Assembly: GCA_963978905.1 (NCBI GenBank)
Contig: OZ022260.1
Coordinates: 42,181,551 to 42,245,550, forward strand
Direction: 5' to 3'
DNA from: Trichostrongylus colubriformis
Lineage: Eukaryota; Nematoda; Chromadorea; Rhabditida; Trichostrongylidae
DNA length: 64,000 bases
Shown here: piece after piece, positions 43,901 through 56,300 of the stretch
Position numbering within the stretch: position 1 is the first letter of the stretch
Layout: the number at the start of each line of letters is the position of its first letter
Notes under the pieces: model-generated
Seen by the model: only the letters and a program-made list of their open reading frames with translations
What the model was told of the DNA's origin: nothing
Databases searched by the model: none
Program-made: the position numbers and the translations under genes

Positions 43901-46883
43901 TATTCACCATTGTTATCGACAACACTGTGCCACCTCATAGGTAAATCGTTGACCCCCTCTTCCCAGAACTCTGGGTTCTGAGAGTCGAAGAAGTCAGCGA
44001 TCGCCTTTGCAAGCAAGTCATAATAAACGAATTTCCTCTTGGCCAGGAAGGATTCAAGAGGGTGGGTAAGGTGATAGTCAGAAGGGGCAGTGTCTGGAGA
44101 GTATGGCGGGTGGGGCAGGACATCTCAGCCGAGCTCCTGTAGATTGACCCGGGTACTTTTCGCAACTTTCTGCGAAATGGGAGCGGGCGTCGTCACGAAG
44201 GAGGGTGACCGCGGACCCTCTCCGGCGCTTTTCTCGAACAGCGACGGCGAGCTGCTGGAGCTGGTGGGTGCATACGGCAGCGGTGAGTGTCCCGCCTTGT
44301 ACCAGCACCTCGAGGAAAGCATTTTTTCCGCGTTCCAGAAGTAGCACAGTCCTAGACGTGGTTTGTCTTCCTGGTCAATCTCTGCTGAAGCTGATGAATC
44401 AGCGGCGCACGGTCTCGTAGCTCACACATCCCTTGCCCAATGCAGCGTTGATGGAGTCGCAAGCTTCCGTCGCATTGGTGCCGCAAGACCACTCATAGTA
44501 GATGACACTGCGTGTTAGGTGGGTATCGACTACGGGCATTGTAGCTCTCTCCACGGATTCTGGTGGGTCAATATATATTTTGTTAGAAAGCCTAGAGAGC
44601 CTTCTACCATATTCCTGATCCGCCAAGGCTTGCCTCGAAGTAAACAAGAGTTATTGATTTTTTTGGAAAAATCCTACAAGGCTTTTGGGACAACCTAATA
44701 CTAGGCTTTGCATAGTGATATTTCCTTTGTGCTTGACGTTGCCGTAATTTTTAGGTATTATGGCCATATTGTTCTGTGGAATCACTATGTCTCAGTACAC
44801 ACAGCAGAATATTAGTCCAGTTACTCAGATCACGTTTCGACAGACATTCCGTACCATATCATTTGTGGCAGGTTTGCAATTTATTTGCGATCATTTTTGA
44901 AGCTTGACTAGCTTTTCATCATCAGCCATGTCATGTCCTACGAGCTCTTTTAGAGTCTAGATTTCTAAAAGTTAACTGTTATTAGATTCTCCCTCTTCCT
45001 ATATCTATATTTAGTCATAGGTTGTCCCGAAATTATGATTCTATATCGCAACACAGTTTTCACGATGCAACTTCTCTTTAAGTGGACGTATCTTCGAGCG
45101 CTTCTGTACAAACTTAACTTGAACCTTCACTTAAGACAGTCAGTGGTATATATTTGATCTTCACTGTTTTCGCTGCGATTACTAAACCATCTTCGCGTAA
45201 GGTTCTGCTGACGGCTGCATAGTCCGCTGTTCATCACCTTGTGGTACCTTCAGAGCTTCCGAATGTCTTCCAATTGATCCAGCGCCGAGTGAATTGTGAG
45301 CTGTCCAACCCATGATGATGAGCGATATTCGTGGAAGAAATTCAGGTCCTGCTTAGCCACAGATCAGCAATTTAGTTGGGTCCTGAGTTGCTATGGGAAC
45401 AATGACCTATGAAAATCGTTGATTATAAACTTTATTGATTATAAACTGATTATAAACTAACTAATTTTGAATAGTTCAAAAGAAATAGTGAGTAGTGCAC
45501 AATTTCTTGCACGAATTATGGATCCTACTGTGTTGCTAGAAGCAATCCTTTTTCTTATGAAATATCGAAATATGGTAACTCTGTCAGTGCTATTTAGAGA
45601 CCTCTACGTTTGCATACATCGGCATGGCGTTCTTCACGATCAAGCTCAACTTTCAGCCGTCTCTTATTTTTTGGTGTATAGTGAGTACTTATATGGCCAT
45701 TATGTGCAAGGTTTTTGTCCATCCTTTTTTCTTTTGCGCCCTTTCAGCTTTTGTGGGAGATATCCGGTGAACTATAGTTTCACCCCTATTTAGGTGTTGT
45801 GTCTTGTTAGTCGAGCGCTGAACATTTTTCCAATCTCTTATGCAGTGAACAAATGTCGCCGTGAAGTGCAGATTTCGGTGAAGAATCAAATCGTTCTATG
45901 GTTCAGCGGTCAGTGCTTTTGTCCTTGTGCGAGTTGTGTTCACCAAGTTCAAGTTCAGAATTGAAATAATGATAGAGCTCATCCGCGAACGGAACTCTGT
46001 TCTTATGATTTTTCCCACGAGCACGGCTAGGCTCTCTTTTGCAGGAATGCGTGGCGCTGTGTGCTTTGCTCTGGTACTGTACATGGAAGTGGAAAAGGAG
46101 AAGAAATCGGTCATCCTTACTACCACACTATTTCTGATTCTTTTCACAATACTTTTCCTCGGAGGCTCTGCAATGCCATTCATCTCTTTCATCAATAAAT
46201 GCTATCCTGATGAAAGGCCACGGCGAAGAAGAAGAAGCCTTAGACGACGCAACGATGCCGTGATGATGAGTAAAACTCAGGAAATGGTTCGTTTCTTTTG
46301 GAATTTTTGCCGTTACACTACTGCTCTTTGTTACCATTACGTAGTTGTTGCTTCTCGCTTCGCAATGTTTGCAGGAATTCCTTGAGTCTTTAGTTTCATT
46401 TCCTTGATGTAGGCCATGTTCGGAAGCGACGAATGGACGCCTAGGCGAATTGATCTGGCTGGACCATCTACGGCCGCGGGCCGTGTGATGAATCATCTTT
46501 TTGTCCGTAAATTCACCGCGTCAGAACGCCAAGAGAATCGGGAGAAACTGGCTGCGTTGACGCGGACTGTGTTGAGAAATGGGGAGGAATCAGAAAGCGA
46601 GGTAACAGCGCTACAAGCTATTTGTAATCCTTTCTCTTTTTTTTTTTTTGCTTCAAACCCCATATTTTTTCCTGAAGAACATGCAGTATTTCGCAGGCCG
46701 ACGCTAATTTGTTTGTTGTCTCACTCTTTGTTTTATTTTTCGCCTTTTCAATTGGTTTTTCCGTAGAAGTGATGTTAATTATGTAGGATATCGGTCAGTA
46801 GGTGGATTATCAACTTCCATTTTCAGATAGACGAAGGCACACCTAGCGCACCACTTCTGGAATCGGTCCCTGCAGAAGCATAA
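40915..46883 (+). CDS. nhx-8: Na+/H+ exchanger, NHE8 (SLC9A8) type; nhx-8 ortholog
   Basis: Exons: 40915-41051, 41718-41778, 42506-42614, 42693-42761, 42815-42978, 43061-43165, 43295-43404, 43486-43588, 43693-43798, 44755-44871, 45598-45680, 45794-45908, 46045-46286, 46413-46601 and 46827-46883. All phases agree and the product is about 588 residues. It is an electroneutral Na+(K+)/H+ antiporter; NHE8 types work mainly in Golgi/endosomes and apical membranes. Signatures include [60 protein letters not shown] and [13 protein letters not shown]. An N-terminal signal-like helix precedes the membrane domain, and a basic cytoplasmic tail follows [10 protein letters not shown]. The 81-base intron 43405-43485 is in frame and free of stops; splicing it restores the NHE8 spacing, retaining it adds 27 residues. 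The intron at 43799-44754 holds a mariner. Confidence 0.93.
42372..42440 (-). repeat. tRNA-like sequence (SINE head or tRNA pseudogene)
   Basis: On the minus strand, GCAGTGTAATGGTATAAAAG (A-box region) is followed by GATGCGGGTTCCAATCCCGC (B box). The arms do not close into a clean acceptor stem, so a functional tRNA is unlikely. It lies in intron 2 of the exchanger gene. Confidence 0.5.
43810..44698 (-). mobile_element. Defective mariner element, TTAGGTTGTCCCAAAAGTCT family, copy 1
   Basis: An 889-bp TA-flanked element. The minus strand encodes transposase pieces: an N-terminal helix-turn-helix ([20 protein letters not shown]), then [20 protein letters not shown], a catalytic segment read here as [10 protein letters not shown], and after a frameshift [11 protein letters not shown] and [14 protein letters not shown]. 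The region with the first catalytic Asp is deleted. It lies in the exchanger intron between exons 43693-43798 and 44755-44871. The paralogous site TAGTAGATG (about 44496-44504) is uninterrupted, unlike copy 2. Confidence 0.92.
45015..45060. mobile_element. Isolated mariner-like end
   Basis: TAGGTTGTCCCGAAATTATG resembles the left end of a mariner but no matching right end was found, so this is a truncated relic in an exchanger intron. Confidence 0.35.
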
Positions 46884-48040
46884 AAGCTCCCCATGCCGGA
46901 TCTCCGGGATCATTTTTGAATGTGCTCCCTTCAGTCTCAGTATCAGTTGAAAAATTGTCTCTACATAAGATCACATGAGATAAATTCAAACTTTGGTGGC
47001 TGTACCTTCTTTTTGTACGTCTATTCCCCGTTGTTTACTGTAATCATTTTACATCTTACCTTGTTCATCTGTGATACTATCGAGTAGTTAACTAAGTGGT
47101 GTTGAGAGATTTATTTGGTTTTCTTGCCTTACTATTCGCATACCAAAATCGATTCATTTTTGTCCCTTGAATATACGCTACAGTGGTATTATCAAATTTC
47201 TTCCTTGTAGCCATTAGTGGTTTCTCCCAACTTCATTCTGATTCTGACAAAACTTCTAATCGTACTCACAGCCGATAATACGAGTTCTTTATTAAATTGA
47301 TTATAGCAACTCTGTACATAATAAATTACGTAGTCAGTGTACAATAAAGCATTGTAATTGTTATCATGGGTCAGTAAACAAGTATGCGCTTTTTATAGCG
47401 TCAAGTAAACGATACAGTTGAGCGAGCATGTTCGAAGAATGCCTTACAATAAGGTTGAAATAGCCGGTGTCAGAAATGGTCTGGGCGATGGCTCTGGAAG
47501 ATTCTAGAAGATTGGTCAGAGGTTAGTTGGGAAATTCAGTGCAAAGATCTCTCCAGAATGCCTGTATAGCCTTATACCACCTTAGCCCTTCGTCGATGAA
47601 GGCGATTATGGAGAACATAAACTCGGTCAACCAGGTTTTAGTGGCTTAACATCTAGTTGGTTTAACTTTTTTGATTTCTCAGTAAATGAAAAGGATAGCT
47701 ATTATTACTTGTAGTTGAGGTTTTACCGGTATAAATTGATTCGGAACTGAAGTTATTATAGATACTATCCATAATCTCATTAAACAGCCATGCTTCGGAT
47801 TTGGGTTTTCCCTTCCGTGGACATTAAAGAGAGGCCATTCACAGTGTCAGCTAAGCTAAGCAAGCTAATGGTGTGCCTAAGATCTCAGAAATATTCTGGC
47901 ATACCATTGCGTAAGCATTGAATTGGCTTAATGCAGAATCCCATTTCCCAGCGTAGGCTGTTCAGTGGGAAATGGGTGAAAGAAAGTCAAAAATCGCTAT
48001 AATTTCCAAATGAGTTGCAACTAAAAGTGAGCACCACCTT
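46884..48040. other. 3' flank of the exchanger and convergent spacer
   Basis: Poly(A)-signal-like AATAAA hexamers at about 47319 and 47344 give a plausible 3' UTR of about 450 nt. No gene is seen from there to the convergent gene ending at 48041. Confidence 0.5.
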
Positions 48041-50327
48041 TCAAAGATGAGCAGCAGGTGTATCAAATCCTCCGTTACCGCCGATGAATCGCTTACTTTT
48101 GCTGTTCACTGAAAATCCAACTTCGTCGCCGGCTTCCCAGTTGTTCGGTATCTTAAACATTGTGTCCCATTCATCTCTGAAACAGGGTAAATCGTTCTCA
48201 TATTCTCCGAAAGTCGAGAAAATTATTCGTTTTATTCTAATTCCGATTTTTTCAATCCAACTCAATAATCTGTTTCATCTCTTTCTTTGTTTAATTTTTA
48301 TCTATTCCATACTATTACCTTGCTCTCCCTTGTGTCGAATATGCGGTGTTGACAGCTGGCTTCGTGGGATCCAAAGAAGGTAAAATGAATCGGCCACCAA
48401 TTCCGGGAATCTCTTTTTCAGTTGCTCCAACCCATCTCAGCCGAGTATGGCGACCTTTTGGTGTCCAGACCAAAGGTGGAACCGGTCGCTCTTCAATCAT
48501 CTGAATAAACACAGCTGGCGAATTTCACATGTGATCTGTATGCTTTGGGATACTTGACAGCTGGAGGCACATTTTTTTTTACAGGCCGAACTATTTTTTC
48601 GCTTGATTTGAAATATGAAGGGGGTGTAGTGGTGTTCGTCCTTCTATGAAGGTGACTTATGGAACGTAGAAGATAGCTAGCTGGATATAGTCATAATCAG
48701 ATCGATAAATATGTGGGTGGAAGTTCCCGGAGGCTGAACAGCATGATCCATTTCTCTCGAAACTGTTGATGGGCTGGCTAATGCTCGTGGATTCGTACGC
48801 TTTGCTCGTGAGACAACTCCTCTCTTTTCCCCGAGTTATTCCTGTCGGAGTGACAATAAAGTCTGGAAAAGATATCCTATTTTTCATCACTTTTGAAAGA
48901 TATACGCGTCGATCAGTATCGTCTATGCATAATCTGAGCTCATCCTTTTTCAACTGACCTGTGATACTTTACCATCGATGGGGTTGTGTGTTTTGGTGCC
49001 GAATAATCGTGGAAAGGCTTTGATTTGCTTGATCCGCTGCTTGCCTTTTTGTTCGGGGGTCAGGATTTGTCTACAAAGTCGAAATGTTATATGCTCATTA
49101 ATTCACACACATTTAACCACCTTTTATAAATCATGAGATACATATGTGTGAAATTACTGGTATCGAAATGGTTACTATAAACTAATCAATTCAATAGAGG
49201 TCGAAACGAGCAAAATCATCGTAGTTTTTTTTGGAAATGGCATAATCGATTCGGATAAAAAGTTTCCGATGGACTATACAGTCCATTTCGGAGCGCCTGA
49301 TAGGGCGTGGCCTACGGACTTGGGTTAGTGTGTGTCAAATTCTTTCACTCCGCTACACACTCTCACTCTCGCCACTCACCCATGTCCGTAGGCCACGCCC
49401 TACAGGCGCTCCGAAAAGGAGTATACCTTTGCATGCATTTTGTGAAACTTGAGTGAATCGCATAATAAAGAAGACTGTTAGGTTACTCATACAAAAAATT
49501 GATATTTTGATCGACTATCGTTTACTTTTCAGGCGCTTTCGCTGTTCACATTCAATATCCCTATGTTGAGCGAGTAAGGGGGAGTGCAGACGGTCATCTG
49601 CTCTGGGATTAAGGAGTCAGATTTACCTTCCACTCAAAATTTCCTCGAGATTTCCGTCGAGAAACAATGGTGCTATACTCGGATTATTTTGCAGATTTGT
49701 GAGTACCTGAAAATTTGTTCGTTTATTTACATACTGAACAGTAAACGATTATTGAAAGGATAAAAATAGGATGCCTGAGGGGTTTAAGATCTCTCACCCG
49801 TGATTTTTTGTTAATCAATCCTGGCAGATGACTATTACCCGATCGACGTGTCTCTTCTTTTTCTTCTTCCGCATCGATTCCCACTATTAAAGGTAACATT
49901 TTTCGGGGTCTAAAATTCTATAAAATAAAAAAAGTCTTTTCCTTCCCATATTAAGCTCCAGTCTGATGTACCTTTGTGGAAGCTTTCTAGGCACGAAGAA
50001 TCCCGGCTGTGGATTTGGATTTTTAATCAGTGGCTTTGGTTTGAGGTATTGTTCGACGTCATCGACCCTGAATAATCGTAATATGGGAGAAATTTAATTA
50101 CATAGCTGGTGGGGTAAAAGATCAGCTGTATAGCCAGTTGATTCACATTCAGTGATCGAACATTTGAATTTGTAGCTGACTTACATAACAAGTTGTGGGT
50201 GGCATTATCTTTAAGTCCGTAAGCTAGTGTGCTATATATTACTTTTATTAAATGTATATTAAATTATTGAATTATTGAATCATTAAATATTAAATAGTAC
50301 ACTATAATACATCCAGTTCAATGAAAT

Positions 50328-50362
<35 letters not shown>

Positions 50363-53300
50363 TATTATACACGGAGGTGCGCCATACGTTCAGTGAAGCA
50401 AATCATCATAAACAAACATCTCTTAAACAAAAAGAAAGAAGGATCAAGACAATGGAAGGAAGAAAGGAAATGGATCGTTTCTGACTTACCTGTACTTGAT
50501 TTTTTCTAAAGCCTCTCGCACTTCGGCATTACTCTTCAATGACTTAGCGAAAGCTGGCGTTAACGAGAATGGTGATCGTCGTATATGATTGCCTTCCTGG
50601 AATGGAGTTTACTGATCCTTGCTCACTCATTGTATCTTTCGTATTGCTTTAACCGATTCAAACCAAGAAAAGCTTCCTCACAGCTTCTTCATTGCTATCT
50701 TCTTCTTCCCCATCTTCGAATATCTCGTGCAGTCCCAACACCAGCGATGATTTTGTATCGAGTTTCGGCTGAATTAGTAACTGTACTCTAGAATTGAGAA
50801 AAACCCTCGCCAATCCAAGAAGCCGTCTCTTTTGCGGCTTTAATTCGTATATTCGACGCGAACCAAAAAAAGCACATAGTGCAGTTGTTTGACACGGCTG
50901 TGTACACATTCAGCGGAGTCACTTGACCACCATTTTTGTGCGTTTATACTCAACGATTCTGCTGAGTTTTCCATAATCAGTCCTCAAGATCGCTTTATCG
51001 CTTTTTGCGGATCGGTTGGAAGACTGACTCGTTCCGCTATACATACAGTCCATTTCGCGTCCGCTTGATAGGGACGCGAAATGGACCGCATGTATACTCT
51101 CTCACTCTCAAAACTCTCACGCCGCCACACTCTCTCACTCTCGCCTGAGTGGCGAGAGTGAGAGAGTGTGGCGGCGTGAGAGTTTTGTACACTCTCACCG
51201 AAGTTCGTAAGCCACGCCCTATCAAGCGCTCCGAAACGGACTGTATACTGTGGCGACTCTTGGATGCGAATAGAACGTTACATATCGCGCTGTCAAAATG
51301 CAACTAAATTTACTGTACGTGATATTTTACCATTTTCAGAATCGTGATGACTTACGAGGTGAACTCACCATTTTCTGGGCGAGGTCCATGCCATTGTCAT
51401 CAGCCAGAGCTCGTCCTCGTTGAATCGGTTCATCTCGAAGTCGCCTATTGGTGAGTGCTGATGCAACTTCAGGGTTCTTAATTGGGATGTATTCGATTCA
51501 CTAATGTACCAGATTTTTTGGATGCATGAGAAATGAGAAGTTAAAAATTGTAAGGTTCATAAACGGTTAAGAATGTGGAGAAACTGGTAAACTTGAATGA
51601 ATTCCGCTGAAATCATTGGATAGACTCCTAATCACAAAAGACTAATTTATTGGTGCTCGGAGTTTGGATCGGATATTGTCCCATTTTTTCTTGGTTATTT
51701 ATAGCCCCAAGAGATCTCAAGAAATTAGGGAAAGCGAACGGTGAGAGATTTACGAGCGCGCCTGGCCTGCGAAAAGGGAAAAAAGGAGATAGCGGGAGTA
51801 GTTCGAGTGAAAGGGAAAGCGTAGTGAACAACTGTAGCATTAAAACAAGCGCTCGTATACCTGCAGAAGTGCTCTAAGACGGGGGCTGCTTCGAATTTGA
51901 TCAACCAATCGTCGTCTCGTGGGAGTCTCTTCAGTGTAAGCGTCGTAGATCGACTCAGCTCCGGAATCTCTGGACATTTTATGTGTGAAGGGGTGACTAC
52001 CGGTTGGCATGAGGGCTTGCTGAGATTGCTGGAAATTCAAATAATAGAAAGATTCAAAGAAAAATTGTTGAATGTTCGGTGAGATGGTATTGAAATGTGT
52101 TTATAAGTACAAAGGTATGGTGGACGTAGTTATGAATTTGCGAATTTCTTTGAACGTCGTAATCGATGACATTTAACAATTACTTTTAAATCAGATATGG
52201 ATAGAATTCTCGTACCAAGGCCATTCGTCGGACCTCCATCGGTTCAGCTTGTGGTGATCGAACTTGTTGTGGTACTTTGAAGGGATTTCGTCCGGCAATC
52301 ATATTGGCTACCAGACCAGGTAGAATTTGTGTTTGAAACTTTTCCAAGACCGCTTTTGCTATCTGAAATCATGGATGTGGCTCTGTGACAATTTTGCTTA
52401 CAAACATTGTTGTACTTCCTAGATCGGCTTCATACTCTGCGATGCCAGCGGTAGGGCATGGCTACGTCGTCTCTACGTCTCTGTCAGTGCCACTCGGCTG
52501 CCTGCCTCAGGCTGCATTCATACTCAGCGTCGGCATGGCGTGGCTGCGTTCACAGGCAGCGACGCAGCGTGGCATGGGGGAGGTGCAGAGACGACGTGGA
52601 CAACGAGGCAGGGTGGCATAGGCGGAGACGCAGAGACATGCAGACAGACCCTGCCGTTGGCACCGCAAAGATGAACGCTGCCTTATCATTCAACTGTTAT
52701 ACGTAATGAATGCAATATGAGTATTTAATAGAAAGCATACGATTGGCTGAGAGGGAAGGGATTATATTTCAACATCTCAGTGCTTCTGCAAGTAAGATTC
52801 GATCTGTTGTATTTGGTCGTTTGTCGTATTTTGGAATTTAAAATAAAAAAACATAAATTACGTTAGGTATACTGAAGTTGAGGACTGCAAAGGAGGACTC
52901 ATAAATGCTTTCGGCAAACAATGTGTAGTAATTACTACTACACTCGTTTGATGTTGATTGTTCTTTTCGACTTTCATTGAAGCAATTTGACTGCTTTACA
53001 GTTCTAGACGAAACAAATATTAGGTTGTAAGGAAAGTACTGGTCGGTTTTTTGCGTACACAAGATAAATTCAAATCTGAAAGCGACCAGCATCAATCAAA
53101 TTTCATATTGTGCTCCATGAGTAGACAAAAATTGCTCTTTCTCAATAGATGTCTTCATTGGAATGCCACTAGGCTTCCGAAATACTAGAGAAATTTTGAA
53201 GTACTACGAAAACGGCACTTTTTGGATAACTTCACTTCGCGAGTTCTTGTTTAGTCGAGTCCATTTGAAGGTGACCACAAATGTGAGTACTGCGAGAGGG

Positions 53301-56300
53301 GGGGGGGGGGGTGAAGATTGGATGGAACATTTTGTCCCTGGTTTTAGAAGTTCAGAATTGAAAATGGGTTGCTCGAATTTCAATTGATCAAATTGCTTTA
53401 ATCAAAACCGCAGAAAGCGATGAACGTCTCTACCTGCTAATGTCTAAAAGTATTAACCTTCTCCACACAAATGCGATTGACCACCTCAAGTAGCCTTGAT
53501 TTACAAAAAAAAAACTAACAAAAACGGGTGTCGCCTGACCCTTTGGAGCAGCGCTGTGCGAGCGCATCACTTGCCCGAACTCCTTTGAGCAGAGTGCTCA
53601 GAGAGAATGGTGATACGGAGTCGACTTTTTTGATTCCGCGCAATAAATCATCAGCCCTTCACCAAAATGAGCTATGCAAGTATGCGTAATGTTGCCCAAA
53701 GTGTAGCGAGTCGAATGGTGCTTACTTTATGGGAAAAGTTGCAGTCTCAGCGGAGTCATGATTTCCCAAACTTGAAAGCGAAAACCGGCTACAATTCTCC
53801 TTACAATCTAGTAGATAGTATGAATGGCGGACCTGCTCTGATGGGTCTTGGGTTTCCATCTCTTTTTGTGTTTTGATGGCCTGCTCGATACCTTTGAGAC
53901 TGCTGGCAATGGGAATTCCGTTCTCGTTCAGCATATCAACCAAAGGATTACCTGTAAAATTGTAATGAGACTGTCAGACCTTGCGATTTTGCGATGTTGG
54001 GTTTCGCATGCAAAGGTGAAGCATCTTAGAAGATCAGGGTCGGAGAGCGGCGCACGAAATCGCCACATGCCAAAATCGCGAATTTTGGCATGGAATGTTT
54101 AGTGGTGTTGGAGCTGTACTCAGCCATAGGTGCGAACCCCGGTGGAAGCCAATCAGAGGTGCTCTGACCGCTCGCTGCAAACCCCTAAATGGTTGCTCTG
54201 CTCACTCATCGTTAGGATCAGAAGTAGATTACTTAACCCACTGCAATCAAATTACTTCTCTAGCCAGTGAGTAATAACTTATCTAATCTTCTATCGTTAT
54301 CATAAAATTAATTATCGATATCGATAATTATCGATAATTTGACATATTAAACCAAAGTGAAATCTAGAAATAATGAACAAATACCAGTTTTCGGCTGGAG
54401 TTTGGCGACTTCGGCTTGTTGCAGCACGGCATCGGCAGCGAGGTCTTCGACTTTGAGTTTTTTATATTTTTCATACTAAATAACGAGTGCTCATTAGCGT
54501 TCTTCTGTTTTACAAAAATTCTTTGTTTGCAGTCACTAATGAGGAGGAGTCATGAGAATCCCATTTGACAGTCTTCGTGAAGCTCTAATTCCGCAAAAAA
54601 GAACTTCAAACTGGTAAGGCAATTTTTTCAATGCATACACTACTGTTTCCAAATTTAGAACTGAAGATAGATATGGTTGATAATAGCATTAAAGGTCTAT
54701 ATTTATTGGTGTACCGATAAAGATGAGGTACCTGTTCGGGATGGACTTTCTCCAATACTTCCAGTTGCGTTTTGAAAGCCCCTTTGGCCATCTCCATCTG
54801 GCCCTTCTTGATGAGAGCGTCTATAAAATTTAGATCGATTTTGTTTTTGGTACGGATCTAAAGGCATTGTGACAGAAAGTAACAAACTTCTGACATCTTC
54901 CTGATTTTGCTGCTTGCAAAACACAGACTTAATCCGAAGAAAAATGCGTGATATTTGCAACTAAAAAAAACGGAAGCCATCCGAGTTAGGCTCAGACTCC
55001 GTTGGAGGATCCTCAACAGGAACTTGGGCCGTATTTTGTCAAATTTTTTAAAATTTCCTTTGACTTGAATTTCTCGACCCTTGAAGAGAATCCATGCACC
55101 GTTGAGTGAAATTTGGGCCCTTTGGTCGATCTCTAAACGAGTAGCTGTCAATCAACAATCATACTTTGTAGCTTCTTAGCAGTGGTGGTCAGGTTATCGA
55201 CTGATGCCTTTTTTTTTATAGAGGCGGTTCGAGTGTAGACACAGAATGCCCCGCCGATAGCCTTAGATGCGTCATCTGGTGTAATCTGTGTCTACACTCG
55301 AACCGAACTCTAACTGGGGGAGGTCGTCGGTGGGGAGTTGGGAAAGGTCATATTTCCGTAAAATTCCTGAGAGGAACATACCGAAGACTCCTTCAGGGGT
55401 CATATTTTGAAAAATTTCGAGTACAGGTTCCACCCTGTCGAAATCATGTGCTCGCCGCAGACCACGGAGGCACTCTGGTGACGCACTCCCTGTAAAACGC
55501 TCGACCCAACCACATTGCAGTTGATGACCATAGCCATAGTTTGGCATAGTGCCGAACTACACCAAGATTCAAATTTGAATCCGTGGGCTCTCGCCACGAT
55601 CATCATACTGTGGTATGGTTGGGTAGAGCATTTACAAACGGAGCATTTACTTTTTTTACAAACGCGTCACCACAGTGCCGCCGTGGTCGAAGTCGGGCAC
55701 ATGATTTTGAAGCCGTCGCTGCTGGTGACGGTGTCAAATTGCCGTCGTCGCTGCCGGTGCCGGCCGACGCGCAAAGTATGAAAGCGGCTGTAGGCCTCAT
55801 TTCGAACCTCTTTCATTCATCACTAAGATTTCATGTGGGCTTTTTGTATCAGAAATTTTGAAGTGTTTGCGATCGCAATTTTATCCAGGTGGTCACACTT
55901 AGCGTTCCATTCATAAACAATAAAGAGCAGTGAAACTGAATAGGATAAAAGAAACTAATGAAATTTAAAAAAAACTCGAACCTAGAAATTTTGCTCCAAT
56001 TTGTTCGATAGCATATTTGCTGGGTAATGGTAGGAGAGATTTTGTTGAATCATCCTCACTAGAGTCTTCTTCGGAATCATGACGTCTGCAGTGTGCCGGT
56101 GAGACTACAAACAATTAGAATTTGATTTTGGTTCGAATTATCTTATTCTATGTATTGTACAATATTTTACTTTTATGGAACGGTACAAAAGAACTCGGTT
56201 GAAAGTAAGGTGCCCCACAATTCTGGATAGTTCTAAAAATGATGAAAAGCTGAACAACGATCTATTCGAGTTTGAGCTGAAGAATTTCAAATTCTTTGCC

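Noticed and set aside
45467..45793. 108-residue + strand ORF in the exchanger region
   Set aside because: The real exon (45598-45680) is in another frame and encodes the conserved [13 protein letters not shown] segment.
48657..48953. 98-residue minus-strand ORF as an extra exon of the secreted-protein gene
   Set aside because: No acceptor and donor pair keeps phase; exons 49070-48959 and 48500-48319 join directly in phase 0.
52385..52706. Overlapping + strand ORFs rich in Arg and Cys
   Set aside because: They coincide with a GC-rich dispersed repeat also present at 10480 and 21650.
55272..55861. ORFs of 88-92 residues on both strands
   Set aside because: They come from an inverted duplication inside an intron and show no coding signature of their own.
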